From assembly GCA_023422775.1 (NCBI GenBank), contig JAFAGM010000111.1, positions 1 to 23,668 of the forward strand: DNA of 23,668 nt, in the 5' to 3' direction. This DNA comes from Pseudomonadota bacterium (GTDB lineage Bacteria; Pseudomonadota; Alphaproteobacteria; Rhizobiales; Xanthobacteraceae). Every line of letters starts with the position of its first letter. The stretch's first letter is position 1. Below the pieces are notes generated by a model. That model had not been told where the DNA came from. It did no database searches and was given only the letters and a program-made list of their open reading frames with translations. This document shows, in pieces, positions 1-7,325 of this stretch. The translations under genes were made by a program, and so were the position numbers.

Positions 1-96
1 GTGCCGAGCCACGCGGAGTATAACTACGCCGTCGTCAACGAGCGCCGCGTGATCGTCGAGCCGCGTACGCGCAGGGTCGTCAAGATCATCGATTGA
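1..96 (+). CDS. C-terminal end of a DUF1236-like protein (partial)
   Basis: An open frame enters from the left edge and ends at TGA 94-96, giving 31 residues. The tail reads YAVVNERRVIVEPRTRRVVK and then IID. This pattern (VVN-RRVxVxPRTRRxV) is what I recognise from the end of DUF1236 domain proteins, which are common small exported or envelope proteins of Bradyrhizobium and relatives with no established biochemical role. The beginning of the gene lies outside the window, so neither signal peptide nor full length can be judged. It converges on the VanZ-family gene with a 60-base gap. The family call rests on a short tail only. Confidence 0.6.
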   Translation: MPSHAEYNYAVVNERRVIVEPRTRRVVKIID

Positions 97-117
97 CGAA
101 GATCGCGTGTCGAAGAT

Positions 118-150
118 CGATCCTCGCGGGCCTCGAGCCGGCGGGGATCG
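118..150. terminator. Possible bidirectional terminator hairpin between convergent genes
   Basis: Arms at 118-127 (cgatcctcgc) and 141-150 (gcggggatcg) pair over ten positions with one G-T pair, around a 13-base loop. The hairpin sits in the 60-base gap between two convergent genes, where a shared terminator would be expected. Neither side carries a clear T-run, so it would be a weak or non-canonical terminator. The placement is the main argument. Confidence 0.35.
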
Positions 151-156
151 TTCGCG

Positions 157-519
157 TCAGGGCGTTTCCATCCGCGGTCGTCGCACGCGCCGGATGGCCC
201 AGTCGAGGCCGGCGGCGAATGCGAGGCCGGCGCAGGCTGCCAGCGCATCGACGACAAAATCGCTGAGCCGCGCGTGCCTTCCCGGCACCAGGCGCTGCAG
301 CACTTCGAGCAGGCCGATCGTGACGAGGGAAATCGCCGCCGTCTTCCACCGGTTGCGGCTGTAGGCCAAGCCGAACGCCAACCCGACGAGGACAAAGGCG
401 AAGGCATGTTCGCCGTTCTGACTGAGATCGGAGTGAGGTCGATATGTCGCCGGACCGAGTGTTGCGAAGGCCACCGCGGCGGCCAGGGTCCAGGCAATGA
501 TTCTAAGTATGAAATTCAT
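157..519 (-). CDS. VanZ-family small membrane protein
   Basis: A 120-residue protein with several hydrophobic segments: about residues 3-22 (beginning ILRIIAWTLAAAVAFATLGP), about 38-54, about 61-78 and about 88-108. The arrangement fits VanZ-like proteins: a first helix ending in a short polar stretch (PATYRPHSDLSQNGEHAFAF), then a second helix with a downstream RxRW turn, then LLEVLQRLVPGRHARLSDFVVDA, where E, Q and D residues sit at helix ends. VanZ of enterococci gives low-level teicoplanin resistance, but most bacterial VanZ-family proteins are of unknown role and should not be read as resistance genes. The ATG at 517-519 gives the family's usual short length. No strong ribosome binding site is visible upstream. 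It stands alone, convergent with the left-edge gene. Confidence 0.8.
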   Translation of the reverse strand: MNFILRIIAWTLAAAVAFATLGPATYRPHSDLSQNGEHAFAFVLVGLAFGLAYSRNRWKTAAISLVTIGLLEVLQRLVPGRHARLSDFVVDALAACAGLAFAAGLDWAIRRVRRPRMETP

Positions 520-575
520 CGCGGCCCGATAGCACGTTCACCGGCCGGGTGCCGATCACACGACCGTGAGATGCA

Positions 576-602
576 GGACAGTCCGACCATGACGAACTGT
601 CC
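576..602. repeat. Perfect 7-bp inverted repeat in the 520-657 gap
   Basis: ggacagt (576-582) and actgtcc (596-602) are perfect inverted copies around a 13-base loop. The site lies between the end of the decarboxylase operon and the start of the VanZ gene, both on the minus strand. It could be a terminator for the first or an operator for the second. No T-run follows, so the role is open. Nothing else is evident in this 138-base gap. Confidence 0.3.
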
Positions 603-657
603 ACGTTCTGCGCCCGACGCGTTTTCCTGCCGTGAACCCGCGCCAATGGCTGCCTGA

Positions 658-1272
658 TTAAAGCGGCTCCCGTACGCCCATACCGTGCATGAAGCGTTCC
701 CGTATCTGCACGGGATCGCGGCGGGTGGTGCCGACGCCCGGCTTGTCGTCGATGCGCACGCCGATCAGGGTTGGCCCCGACGCCGACATCGACTGATCGA
801 TCAGGCGCTCGAAATCCTCCTCGTCCGCCGCCCACGCGCTGTTGCTGAGCCCGCTCGCGACCGCGATGGCAACGATGTCGGCGACGCTGGCTGCCGGCGT
901 CGGTTGCGCGCCGGTGATCTGATAGACGCCGTTGTCCATCACCACCATGGTGAGATTGCCCGGCGCCAGCGTCGCGATCGTCGCAAGCGAGCCCAGCTGC
1001 ATCAACAGCGAGCCGTCGCCCTCGAGCGCGAAGACGCGCCGGTTGGGCTGCGCCAGCGCCACGCCGAGCGCGATCGGGAAGGCGAGGCCCATGCTGCCCA
1101 GCATGTAGAAATTCTGCGGCCGGTGGCCGGCGGCCCACAGGTCGAAATTGGTATTGCCGATGCCGCCGATCACGGCCTCCTCGTTGTTCAGCTTCGCGAC
1201 CAGCCGCGAGGTGAGGTCGAAGCGGTTCATGACCTTGGTGTTGCGGGCAGGGCTGTCGGCAGCGGTGTTCAT
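658..1272 (-). CDS. Thiamine-diphosphate decarboxylase, beta (TPP-binding) subunit, sulfopyruvate/phosphonopyruvate decarboxylase type
   Basis: A 204-residue protein carrying the thiamine-diphosphate-binding half of a 2-oxoacid decarboxylase. The cofactor/Mg motif is plain: GDGS at residues 85-88 (D86), with the paired N at 114 in VVMDNGVYQITG. MLGSMGLAFPIALGVALA ahead of it is the usual segment preceding the motif. Small split enzymes of this kind include ComDE sulfopyruvate decarboxylase of coenzyme M synthesis; fused relatives include phosphonopyruvate decarboxylase. Start: the ATG at 1270-1272 has AGGA eight bases upstream. An open frame continues far upstream but there overlaps the alpha gene in another phase. 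The alpha subunit gene ends 20 bases upstream, so the two form one operon. The substrate is not decided by sequence alone: sulfopyruvate, phosphonopyruvate or another short 2-oxoacid are all possible. Confidence 0.82.
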   Translation of the reverse strand: MNTAADSPARNTKVMNRFDLTSRLVAKLNNEEAVIGGIGNTNFDLWAAGHRPQNFYMLGSMGLAFPIALGVALAQPNRRVFALEGDGSLLMQLGSLATIATLAPGNLTMVVMDNGVYQITGAQPTPAASVADIVAIAVASGLSNSAWAADEEDFERLIDQSMSASGPTLIGVRIDDKPGVGTTRRDPVQIRERFMHGMGVREPL

Positions 1273-1292
1273 GGCGGTTTTCCTGGCGGCGC

Positions 1293-1841
1293 TCACTTGT
1301 CGAAGACTTTGCCGCCGGTCAGCAGCGGGGAGAGGATCAGCGCCACCGGCGCCTGGGTCGTGGTGGCCTGCTTGATCGAGCGGTCGACGATGAACTCGAG
1401 TTCGTCGAGCCGGGTGGCGGTGTGGTGCTCCATCGCGAGCGAATCCAGCACCGGACGCATGGTGCGGCACACCAGCGACTGCCCGTAATTGAATTCGCCG
1501 AGCGTGCCGCGTTCGGACACGAACATGATCAGCGGGATCTGGTAGGGCACCGCCAGCGACGCCAGGATGTTGGCCAGCGTCGCGAACCCGGACGTCTGCA
1601 TCAGCACTGCGCCCCGCATGCCGCCCATCCAGGCGCCGGAGACGATGCCGACCGCCTCCTCCTCGCGCGCGGTGGGGAACGTCGTGAAAAACGGATCGGC
1701 GTGCAAATTCCGGATCAGCGTCGTCAGGACGCGATCGGGCACATAGGGGACCAGGCGGATGTCGTTGCGCTTGAGCGTCTGCAGCACCACGGCGTGCCAG
1801 CTCTTCTCCGAAGTCCCCGGCGAGGCCTCTGCAACCGCCAT
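1293..1841 (-). CDS. Thiamine-diphosphate decarboxylase, alpha (PYR) subunit, sulfopyruvate decarboxylase type
   Basis: A 182-residue protein forming the pyrimidine-binding half of the same enzyme. RLVPYVPDRVLTTLI near the start and the REEEAVGIVSGAW segment at residues 59-71 are typical. One of the glutamates at 60-62 would be the conserved residue that activates the thiamine ring. MQTSGFATLANILASL and PLIMFVSERGTLGEF fit the alpha-subunit fold. Start: the ATG at 1839-1841 (MAVAEAS) has GGAGGAGA just upstream. An in-frame ATG at 1854-1856 lies inside that ribosome-binding sequence, so it is less likely. The gene is divergent from the TTT receptor gene across a 180-base region. Pairing with the beta gene is expected because neither subunit alone builds an active site. 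Confidence 0.82.
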   Translation of the reverse strand: MAVAEASPGTSEKSWHAVVLQTLKRNDIRLVPYVPDRVLTTLIRNLHADPFFTTFPTAREEEAVGIVSGAWMGGMRGAVLMQTSGFATLANILASLAVPYQIPLIMFVSERGTLGEFNYGQSLVCRTMRPVLDSLAMEHHTATRLDELEFIVDRSIKQATTTQAPVALILSPLLTGGKVFDK

Positions 1842-1902
1842 CTCGCTCTCCTCCATCCGCGACGATTGTCTCGTGCGCGCGCATCTTTCGAAGCGCCGAA
1901 AC

Positions 1903-1946
1903 TTGACGTCCGCGGCGGGATTGTCAACATGTCCCGATCGTATCGG
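1903..1946. promoter_or_regulatory. Divergent promoter region with back-to-back -35-like elements and a small palindrome
   Basis: The 180-base region 1842-2021 separates the decarboxylase operon (left) from the TTT receptor operon (right). On the minus strand a perfect TTGACA lies at 1927-1922. On the plus strand TTGACG lies at 1903-1908. Good -10 boxes are not evident for either. A perfect inverted repeat ccgat-cgt-atcgg lies at 1934-1946 and could be an operator. No regulator gene is adjacent, so control may come from elsewhere. The promoter reading is tentative. Confidence 0.35.
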
Positions 1947-2021
1947 TGTCCTGCGTCTCGCGGCGCTGCGGCGGCGTGCGACGATGCGAGATGACAAGAA
2001 AAAATATCGGGAAGGGATGCC

Positions 2022-2990
2022 ATGGGCAGGTGGTTCCGCTTGGCGGCCGCGGTCGCGGCTTTGTATTCCGTGTGTGGCGCAGCCTCCGCCCAGACGGCGT
2101 TTCCGTCCAAATCCGTGCATATCATCGTGCCCTATCCCGCCGGCGGGGGAGTCGATGTTTTAACGCGCACGCTCGGCGAGGTCGTCGCCAGGCAATGGGG
2201 GCAGTCCGTTGTGGTCGAGAACCGCCCGGGTGCCGGCGGTGTGATTGCCTCGCAGGCGGTCGTGACTTCTCCAGCCGACGGCTACACGCTGATCATGGTG
2301 GCCAGCGGTCATGCCACCAATCCGCTGCTGTATGCGAAAATTCCCTACGACACGTTCAAGGATTTCACGCCGGTTTCGCTGCTGGCGTCGTCACCCAATA
2401 TCCTGCTGGTGCGCGCCGACTCTCCGTACAAGACGCTGGCCGATCTGATCTCGGCGGCGCGGGCGAAGCCGGGGAGCCTGTCCTTTGCCCACGCCGGAAA
2501 CGGTACGTCGACGCATTTGGCCGGCGAGCTTTTGAAGAGCCTTGCCAAGGTCGATCTCACGGCCATCCCCTATAAGGGCGGCGCCCCCGCGATCAACGAT
2601 CTGCTTGGCGGGCAGATTCCGATGTCCTTCAACAACGGGCCTGAATCGGTCGGGCAGCTCCAGGCGGGTACCGTTCGCGCGCTCGCCGTTACCACGGCCG
2701 ATCGCGCGCCGTTCCTGCCTGCGGTGCCCAGCATGTCGGAGGCCGTGCCGGGCTACGACACCGGTGTCTGGTGGGGCCTGCTCGGACCGGCCGGGATACC
2801 GCCGGATGTTCTGGCAAAGCTCTCGCGCGATTTTGTCGCCGCGCTGAATACCGATGCCGTAAAGGAACGCCTGGCCAAGCTAGGTGCCCAGCCGATCGGC
2901 AGCACGCCGCAGCAATTCGACGCCAAAATCCGTGCCGACTACGAGAAATGGGCGCCGATCATCAAGGCGGCCGGCATGAGGGCGGAATGA
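2022..2990 (+). CDS. Tripartite tricarboxylate transporter (TTT) periplasmic receptor, Bug family
   Basis: A 322-residue exported protein. Residues 1-23 form a Sec signal (MGRWFRL, a hydrophobic core, then CGAASA before QTAFPSK). The mature protein opens with FPSKSVHIIVPYPAGGGVDV and continues VVVENRPGAGG and YTLIMVASGHATNP. These are hallmarks of Bug/TctC receptors, which bind carboxylates through a beta-strand and loop pocket with a water bridge. The later stretches IPYKGGAPAINDLLGGQI and GWWG-like GVWWGLLGPAGIPPDVL are also characteristic. The ATG at 2022 follows GGGAAGGG, a good ribosome binding site. No TctA or TctB membrane subunits are in the window, so this is an orphan receptor that would borrow a membrane pair, as is usual in Bradyrhizobium and Bordetella-like genomes. 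It likely leads the operon with the dehydrogenase and hydrolase that follow. Confidence 0.92.
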   Translation: MGRWFRLAAAVAALYSVCGAASAQTAFPSKSVHIIVPYPAGGGVDVLTRTLGEVVARQWGQSVVVENRPGAGGVIASQAVVTSPADGYTLIMVASGHATNPLLYAKIPYDTFKDFTPVSLLASSPNILLVRADSPYKTLADLISAARAKPGSLSFAHAGNGTSTHLAGELLKSLAKVDLTAIPYKGGAPAINDLLGGQIPMSFNNGPESVGQLQAGTVRALAVTTADRAPFLPAVPSMSEAVPGYDTGVWWGLLGPAGIPPDVLAKLSRDFVAALNTDAVKERLAKLGAQPIGSTPQQFDAKIRADYEKWAPIIKAAGMRAE

Positions 2991-3095
2991 CATCTGCTCC
3001 GATTGTTTCGGATGTGGACGCCTGATAAAGCGATGCCGCAGCGTGTCCTCGTCGCCAATTCCGCCAAGCTCCCAAACCAAAGGTTGTCCAGAGAA

Positions 3096-4145
3096 ATGAC
3101 CGTCAACAACAAGCGCGTGTTCTATGTCAAATACCTCGCCAACGAGATCTATGTCGAAATCCTCAAGGCGCGTCCCGACGTGCGGCTCGACCGGCTGGAG
3201 AACGAGAGTCCCGATGCGGTCGCAGCGCCGATCCTGTCGGCGGCGCATGCCTACCAGGTCGGGGCCGCGCGCGACGAGATCGCTCCGCATTTCCATGTCC
3301 ACCATGACCTGCTGAAGCGGGCGCCGAATCTCCTGATCGTGTCCTCGAACGGCGCCGGCTTCGATCCTGTCGACGTCGACGCCTGCACGGCGGCGGGGGT
3401 GCTGGTCGTCAATCAGTCAGGCGGCAACGCCAATTCGGTCGCCGAACACGCGCTCGGCATGCTGCTGACGCTGTCCAAGCGCATCCTCGAATCCGACCGC
3501 GCGCTGCGGCGCGAGGCCAACGTCAACCGCAACGCGCTGATGGGCAACGAGGCGCAGGGCAAGACCATCGGCATCGTAGGCATCGGCAATGTCGGCCGCC
3601 GTATCGCCGAACTGTGCAAGGGCCTCTTGCACATGAAAGTGATCGCCTACGATCCGTATCTGTCGGCGGAGGAGATCGCCGCGCGGGGCGGGGAGAAGGT
3701 CGAGCTCGACGACCTGATGAAGCGTTCGGATTTCGTCTCGATCTCCTGTCCGCTGAGCAAGGACAACCGTCGCATGATCGGCGCCCGCCAGTTCGCACTG
3801 ATGCAACCGCACGCCTTCTTCATCACTACCGCGCGCGGCTTCATTCACGACGAGGAGGCGCTTTACGAGGCACTGCGCGACAAGCGGATTGCCGGTGCCG
3901 GCCTCGACGTCTGGGACAAGGAGCCGCCGCCCCCTGATCATCCGCTGCTGCAGTTCGACAACGTGCTGGCGAGCCCGCACACGGCCGGCGTGACCCAGGA
4001 AGCGCGGGTGAACATGGGCAGGATCGCGGCCGAACAGATCCTCGACGCGCTCGACGGCAAGCGCCCGCCGCGTATCGTCAACCCCGAGGTGTGGCCGGCC
4101 TATGTGAAGCGCTTCGAGCGTGCGTTCGGGTTTGCACCGAAATAG
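3096..4145 (+). CDS. D-isomer-specific 2-hydroxyacid dehydrogenase (NAD-dependent)
   Basis: A 349-residue enzyme of the phosphoglycerate/hydroxypyruvate/D-lactate dehydrogenase superfamily, interconverting a D-2-hydroxyacid and a 2-oxoacid with NAD(P). The nucleotide-binding glycines are at 162, 164 and 167 in GIVGIGNVGRRIA. The catalytic set is complete: R247 (TTARGFI), E276 (WDKEPPPP) and H295 (SPHTAG). Start: the frame is open from 3003, but conserved sequence begins at MTVNNKRVFYVKYLANE. The ATG at 3096 gives a normal length, although only a weak purine stretch (AGAGAA) precedes it. It lies 105 bases after the TTT receptor and 26 bases before the hydrolase. Because a 2-oxoacid decarboxylase is encoded divergently next door, its product could feed that enzyme; this is inference. 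The specific substrate is unknown. Confidence 0.88.
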   Translation: MTVNNKRVFYVKYLANEIYVEILKARPDVRLDRLENESPDAVAAPILSAAHAYQVGAARDEIAPHFHVHHDLLKRAPNLLIVSSNGAGFDPVDVDACTAAGVLVVNQSGGNANSVAEHALGMLLTLSKRILESDRALRREANVNRNALMGNEAQGKTIGIVGIGNVGRRIAELCKGLLHMKVIAYDPYLSAEEIAARGGEKVELDDLMKRSDFVSISCPLSKDNRRMIGARQFALMQPHAFFITTARGFIHDEEALYEALRDKRIAGAGLDVWDKEPPPPDHPLLQFDNVLASPHTAGVTQEARVNMGRIAAEQILDALDGKRPPRIVNPEVWPAYVKRFERAFGFAPK

Positions 4146-4171
4146 CCGGCACCTCGAAGAGAAATCCGGTG

Positions 4172-5068
4172 ATGGCCGAACCGGTAGCGCGTTTCTACGA
4201 GTCCCAGGGGCTCCGGCTGCACTATGCCGACTGGGGCAACGAAGACGCGCCGCCGCTGATCCTGATCCATGGCGGGCTCGATCATTGCCGCAACTGGGAT
4301 GCGATCGCGCGGCAATTGCAGCCGCATTTCCATATCCTGGCCCCGGACCTGCGCGGTCACGGCGATTCCGAATGGGCGAAGGGAAGCAGCTACAGCCTGT
4401 CCGACAATGTCTATGACCTCGCCCGGCTGATGAACCATGCAGAGCTGGAAGGTGCGGGAATCGTCGGGCATTCGATGGGCGGGATGGTCGCGCTCGCCTA
4501 TGCCGGTACTTATCCGGAGAAGGTGTCGCGCCTCGGCGTGCTCGACGGCGCGTTCCTGTCGGGCGCGCAGCCCTTGCCGATCCATCAGCAGATGTCACGA
4601 TGGATCGATCAGCTCGACGGCATCTCCGAGCGCGAACCCAGCGCGTTCCGCACGATCGAGGAGGCGGCGCAGCGGCTTTCGGCGCGCAACAGGCGGCTGA
4701 CGCCGGAGCTTGCGCTGCATCTTGCCCGCCATGGCGTGAGGCAGGACGCCGATGGGCTCCATCGCTGGAAGTTCGATCACCATCAGCGGGCGAGGGCGCC
4801 GTACCGGCTCCTGCCGGAGGACTATGCGGCCCTGTGGTCGCGTATCACCTGTCCCACGCTGCTGATGTGGGGCGACGAAAGCTTTCTCCCCGATCCGGAA
4901 GCCGCCGGCCTGCTTGCGCATTTCAAGGACGCCGAATTGGTGAAGATCGCAGGCGCCGGGCACTGGCTGCACCACGAGCGGCCCGACGAAGTTCTGGATT
5001 CGCTTCGTCGGCTCCTGGAGACGGCGCACCCGAGCAAGCCATCACCCCCTATTGAAAATCGAACCTGA
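4172..5068 (+). CDS. Alpha/beta-fold hydrolase
   Basis: A 298-residue alpha/beta hydrolase. The oxyanion-hole loop is HGGLDHCRNWD, and DLRGHGDSEW follows strand 4. The nucleophile elbow GHSMGG carries S101, and the catalytic histidine is H264 in GAGHWLHHERP. The acid is less clear. In the usual WG-x-x-D turn this protein reads MWGDESFLPD, with S237 at the canonical place and D235 or D241 nearby, so an alternative acid may be used. Start: the ATG at 4172 follows GAAGAGAA and gives the normal N-terminus MAEPVARFYESQGLRLHYAD. Upstream frame to 4091 overlaps the dehydrogenase and is not needed. The 3' end overlaps the convergent MBL-fold gene by 20 bases. Such enzymes cleave esters, lactones or C-C bonds of ring-cleavage products; the substrate cannot be named. 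Confidence 0.88.
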   Translation: MAEPVARFYESQGLRLHYADWGNEDAPPLILIHGGLDHCRNWDAIARQLQPHFHILAPDLRGHGDSEWAKGSSYSLSDNVYDLARLMNHAELEGAGIVGHSMGGMVALAYAGTYPEKVSRLGVLDGAFLSGAQPLPIHQQMSRWIDQLDGISEREPSAFRTIEEAAQRLSARNRRLTPELALHLARHGVRQDADGLHRWKFDHHQRARAPYRLLPEDYAALWSRITCPTLLMWGDESFLPDPEAAGLLAHFKDAELVKIAGAGHWLHHERPDEVLDSLRRLLETAHPSKPSPPIENRT

Positions 5069-5939
5069 AGGCCGCGCCGCTCGAAATCACCCGGCCGGCC
5101 GTCGGCGCCGGAAAGTGGGCGGCGAGCAGAATGCTCGGCGTGTCCGCAAGCTGTTCGAGCAGCCTGACGCGCGTCGCCAGCGCTGCCTCGCGGTCGAAAT
5201 CCGCGGCGTTCGACAGCCAGGGCGCGGCGCATTGGATCGGGTGATGGATGACGTCCCCGGACATGACTGCGTGATCGTGACCGCCCCTGAGGTCGATCAT
5301 CATGTTCCCGATGGTGTGGCCGGGCGCCGGAGCGAAGCGGAAGGTAGCCTCGCGATCGTCGAACACGCAGTGATCGGTGCCGACGAACTCGGCCTGTCCT
5401 GTCGCGACGACGGGCAGGACCGAGTCGACGAATGAACCGCGGTTGACCGCGCCTGACGGGTTCGACTTGTGCTGCTTCTCCCAATGCTCATATTCCACGC
5501 GTCCCATCAGATAGCGCGCGCGGGGGAACGTCGGCACCCAGCTTCCATCGACCAGCCGCGTGTTCCAGCCGACATGGTCGACATGCAGGTGGGTGCACAT
5601 GACGAAATCGACTTCGTCAGGATGCACGCCGAGCGCCCGCATGTTTTCGAGATAGGGCTGGTTGAGCCGGTGCCAGAACGGTACTCCCGGACGTTCCTTG
5701 TGATTGCCGCAGCAGGTGTCGACGATTGCGGTCCAGCGCGGCGTTCGCACCACGTAGGAATGGTGGCTGAGAATGAAGCGGTCCGTCCCCGGTTCGATGA
5801 AGCGTTCATCGAGCCAGGAGCGATTGGCCTCGATCACCTCGCCGGTGACGTTGGCGAACAGGAATTCCTTGTCGAGCGGGAGGGCAGGGATTTCGACCAG
5901 CCGGTCGATCCGCATGTCGCCGATTTTCAGTTGCCGCAT
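5049..5939 (-). CDS. Metallo-beta-lactamase-fold hydrolase (lactonase-like)
   Basis: A 296-residue MBL-fold metallohydrolase. The metal ligands are all present: H117, H119, D121 and H122 in THLHVDHVGW, H208 in APAPGHTIGN, D229 in MSGDV and H275 in LLAAHFPAP. The long N-terminal part (VIEANRSWLDERFIEPGTDR) and the overall layout resemble quorum-quenching lactonase and sulfatase-like relatives often annotated simply as 'MBL fold'. No signal peptide is seen, so it is cytoplasmic. Start: the ATG at 5937-5939 has GGAAGG nine bases upstream. It lies 58 bases after the end of the periplasmic receptor gene and probably shares its mRNA and its TetR-type control. It may act on the imported ligand or a lactone or ester derived from it; this is inference from position. 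Confidence 0.88.
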   Translation of the reverse strand: MRQLKIGDMRIDRLVEIPALPLDKEFLFANVTGEVIEANRSWLDERFIEPGTDRFILSHHSYVVRTPRWTAIVDTCCGNHKERPGVPFWHRLNQPYLENMRALGVHPDEVDFVMCTHLHVDHVGWNTRLVDGSWVPTFPRARYLMGRVEYEHWEKQHKSNPSGAVNRGSFVDSVLPVVATGQAEFVGTDHCVFDDREATFRFAPAPGHTIGNMMIDLRGGHDHAVMSGDVIHHPIQCAAPWLSNAADFDREAALATRVRLLEQLADTPSILLAAHFPAPTAGRVISSGAAFRFDFQ

Positions 5940-5997
5940 TGAAGTACCTTCCACTCGGTTGGGCCGCGTCGCGAAACGCTGACGGTTGCCGGATCGA

Positions 5998-7209
5998 TCA
6001 ATTCCGCAACAACTCGCCAAAGCTGACCCACCGCGTCCCGTCGAAGCGGATCAGTTGCAGGCTCGTCATCGGCGTGTAGCGCTCCGGCGAGTTGTTCACG
6101 GCGGTGCCGTTGATCAGCATCGGCAGGCGAAGATCCTTCAGGTTGGTTGCCTGCTTTATCACGTTGGCGCGCGTCAGGTCGTCGCCGGCGGCCTTGAGCG
6201 TTGCAACCAGTGTCTGCGCGATGGTGTAGCCGTAGACGTTGAGCCAGTCGCTCTTGTTGGCGTCAGGCAGATACTTGTTCATGAACGCCAGCCATTCCTT
6301 GTAACCGGGATCATCCTTCAGTCCGGGATCCGTGCTGTCTTTCAGGTACTGGCTGGAGATCACGCCGATCGAATTCTCGCGCCCGGCCGGCTCGAGCACG
6401 CCGCTGATCGACGCCGACACGTTTGAAATGATCGTCGTCGGCTTCCACCCGATTTCGGCGATCTTGCGGATCGCCTGCGCGGCAAATTTCGGCGTCGCCG
6501 CCACCAATACCACGTCGGCGCCGCTGCTCTTGAGCAGCAATATCTGGGTGTCGATTGTGGGCTGGGTGGTTTCATAGGGGGCCCTGGAAACGATCTTGTC
6601 GCCGCTGCCCAGTCCTTCTTCCAGGGCTTTCAGATAGTCCTTTCCGAGGTCGTCGTTCTGATAGAGGACGCCGACCTTGGCATTGGGATGGCTGGCCTTG
6701 ATGTACCTGGCGTAGGCGATCGCCTCGTCGCGATAGGTCGGCTGCCACGCCACGGTCCATGGGAAATTCTTCGGATCATCCCATTTCGCCGCCCCCGAGC
6801 CGAGGAACAACTGCGGCACCTTCCTGTCGTTCAGGTATTTGTGCACGGCGCCGTTGGTCGGCGTGCCGACCCCGCCGAAGACCAGCAGCACCTCGTCGCT
6901 CTCGACCAGGCGCCGCGTTTGTTCGACGGTCTTGGGAGGGCTGTAGGCGTCGTCGACGATGATCATCTGGATGTGCCGTCCGTTCACGCCGCCTTCGTCG
7001 TTGACCTTCCTGAAATAGGCTTCGGCGGATTTGGCGATCTGCGCAAAGGCGGAGACGGGCCCGCTGAGCGGAGCTGTGGTGCCGATCTTGATGATCTTGT
7101 CGGTCGCGCCGGCGTCGTATTTCGGAGCGGATTGCGCCTGTGCGGGGATTGCGAGCATCGCGAGCGCGATGCCCAGGGCATGAAGCTTAATTCCTGAAAG
7201 GCGGCGCAT
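5998..7209 (-). CDS. ABC transporter periplasmic binding protein, Leu/Ile/Val (LivK/HAAT) family
   Basis: A 403-residue exported receptor. Residues 1-25 are a Sec signal ending IPAQA before QSAPKYD. The mature part begins IKIGTTAPLSGPVSAFAQIA and shows GGVNGRHIQMIIVDDAYSPPKT, VFGGVGTPTNGAV and WQPTYRDEAIAYARYI. These are typical of type I branched-chain-amino-acid-type receptors, many of which in this bacterial group bind aromatic or other carboxylic acids. The ATG at 7207-7209 follows GGAGGA at a good distance. No permease or ATPase genes lie nearby, so it is an orphan that must use subunits encoded elsewhere. It is the first gene of a minus-strand unit with the MBL hydrolase. Its promoter region holds the TetR-type palindromes at 7272-7320, so repression by the divergent TetR protein is likely. 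Confidence 0.92.
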   Translation of the reverse strand: MRRLSGIKLHALGIALAMLAIPAQAQSAPKYDAGATDKIIKIGTTAPLSGPVSAFAQIAKSAEAYFRKVNDEGGVNGRHIQMIIVDDAYSPPKTVEQTRRLVESDEVLLVFGGVGTPTNGAVHKYLNDRKVPQLFLGSGAAKWDDPKNFPWTVAWQPTYRDEAIAYARYIKASHPNAKVGVLYQNDDLGKDYLKALEEGLGSGDKIVSRAPYETTQPTIDTQILLLKSSGADVVLVAATPKFAAQAIRKIAEIGWKPTTIISNVSASISGVLEPAGRENSIGVISSQYLKDSTDPGLKDDPGYKEWLAFMNKYLPDANKSDWLNVYGYTIAQTLVATLKAAGDDLTRANVIKQATNLKDLRLPMLINGTAVNNSPERYTPMTSLQLIRFDGTRWVSFGELLRN

Positions 7210-7271
7210 CGGTCATTCCTCCCTGTTGTTCCGCCTCTTCGGGCGGCTCGCCGATCGTCGGCCGTGCGTTA

Positions 7272-7287
7272 ACGAACGATCGTTCGT
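7272..7287. promoter_or_regulatory. Perfect 16-bp palindrome, proximal TetR-type operator
   Basis: acgaacgatcgttcgt reads the same on both strands. It shares the core CGAACG-CGTTCG with the longer palindrome at 7291-7320, only three bases away. On the minus strand it covers the predicted transcription start of the receptor gene (about 7285). It is most simply a second binding site for the TetR regulator encoded to the right. Binding itself is inferred, not shown. Confidence 0.7.
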
Positions 7288-7290
7288 CTC

Positions 7291-7320
7291 TTGACTAGCG
7301 AACGAGCGTTCGTTAGTCAA
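7291..7320. promoter_or_regulatory. 30-bp near-perfect palindrome carrying overlapping divergent promoters
   Basis: The arms ttgactaGcgaacg and cgttcgTtagtcaa are inverted copies with one mismatch pair, plus two unmatched central bases. The ends of the palindrome double as promoter elements. On the plus strand TTGACT (7291-7296) and TAGTCA (7314-7319) are 17 bases apart. Because of the symmetry, the same elements occur on the minus strand, at 7320-7315 and 7297-7292. A repressor bound here would block both promoters. The plus-strand start would fall at about 7326, the first base of the TetR gene. The -10 boxes are poor matches, so the promoter reading is moderate while the palindrome is certain. 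Confidence 0.7.
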
Positions 7321-7325
7321 CGTAC

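Noticed and set aside
157..519. VanZ-family gene as antibiotic resistance
   Set aside because: No vanA/B-type ligase or other van genes are nearby. VanZ-family proteins are widespread and mostly not linked to resistance.
3417..4598. 393-codon minus-strand open frame
   Set aside because: Antisense to the 2-hydroxyacid dehydrogenase and the hydrolase, both with complete active sites.
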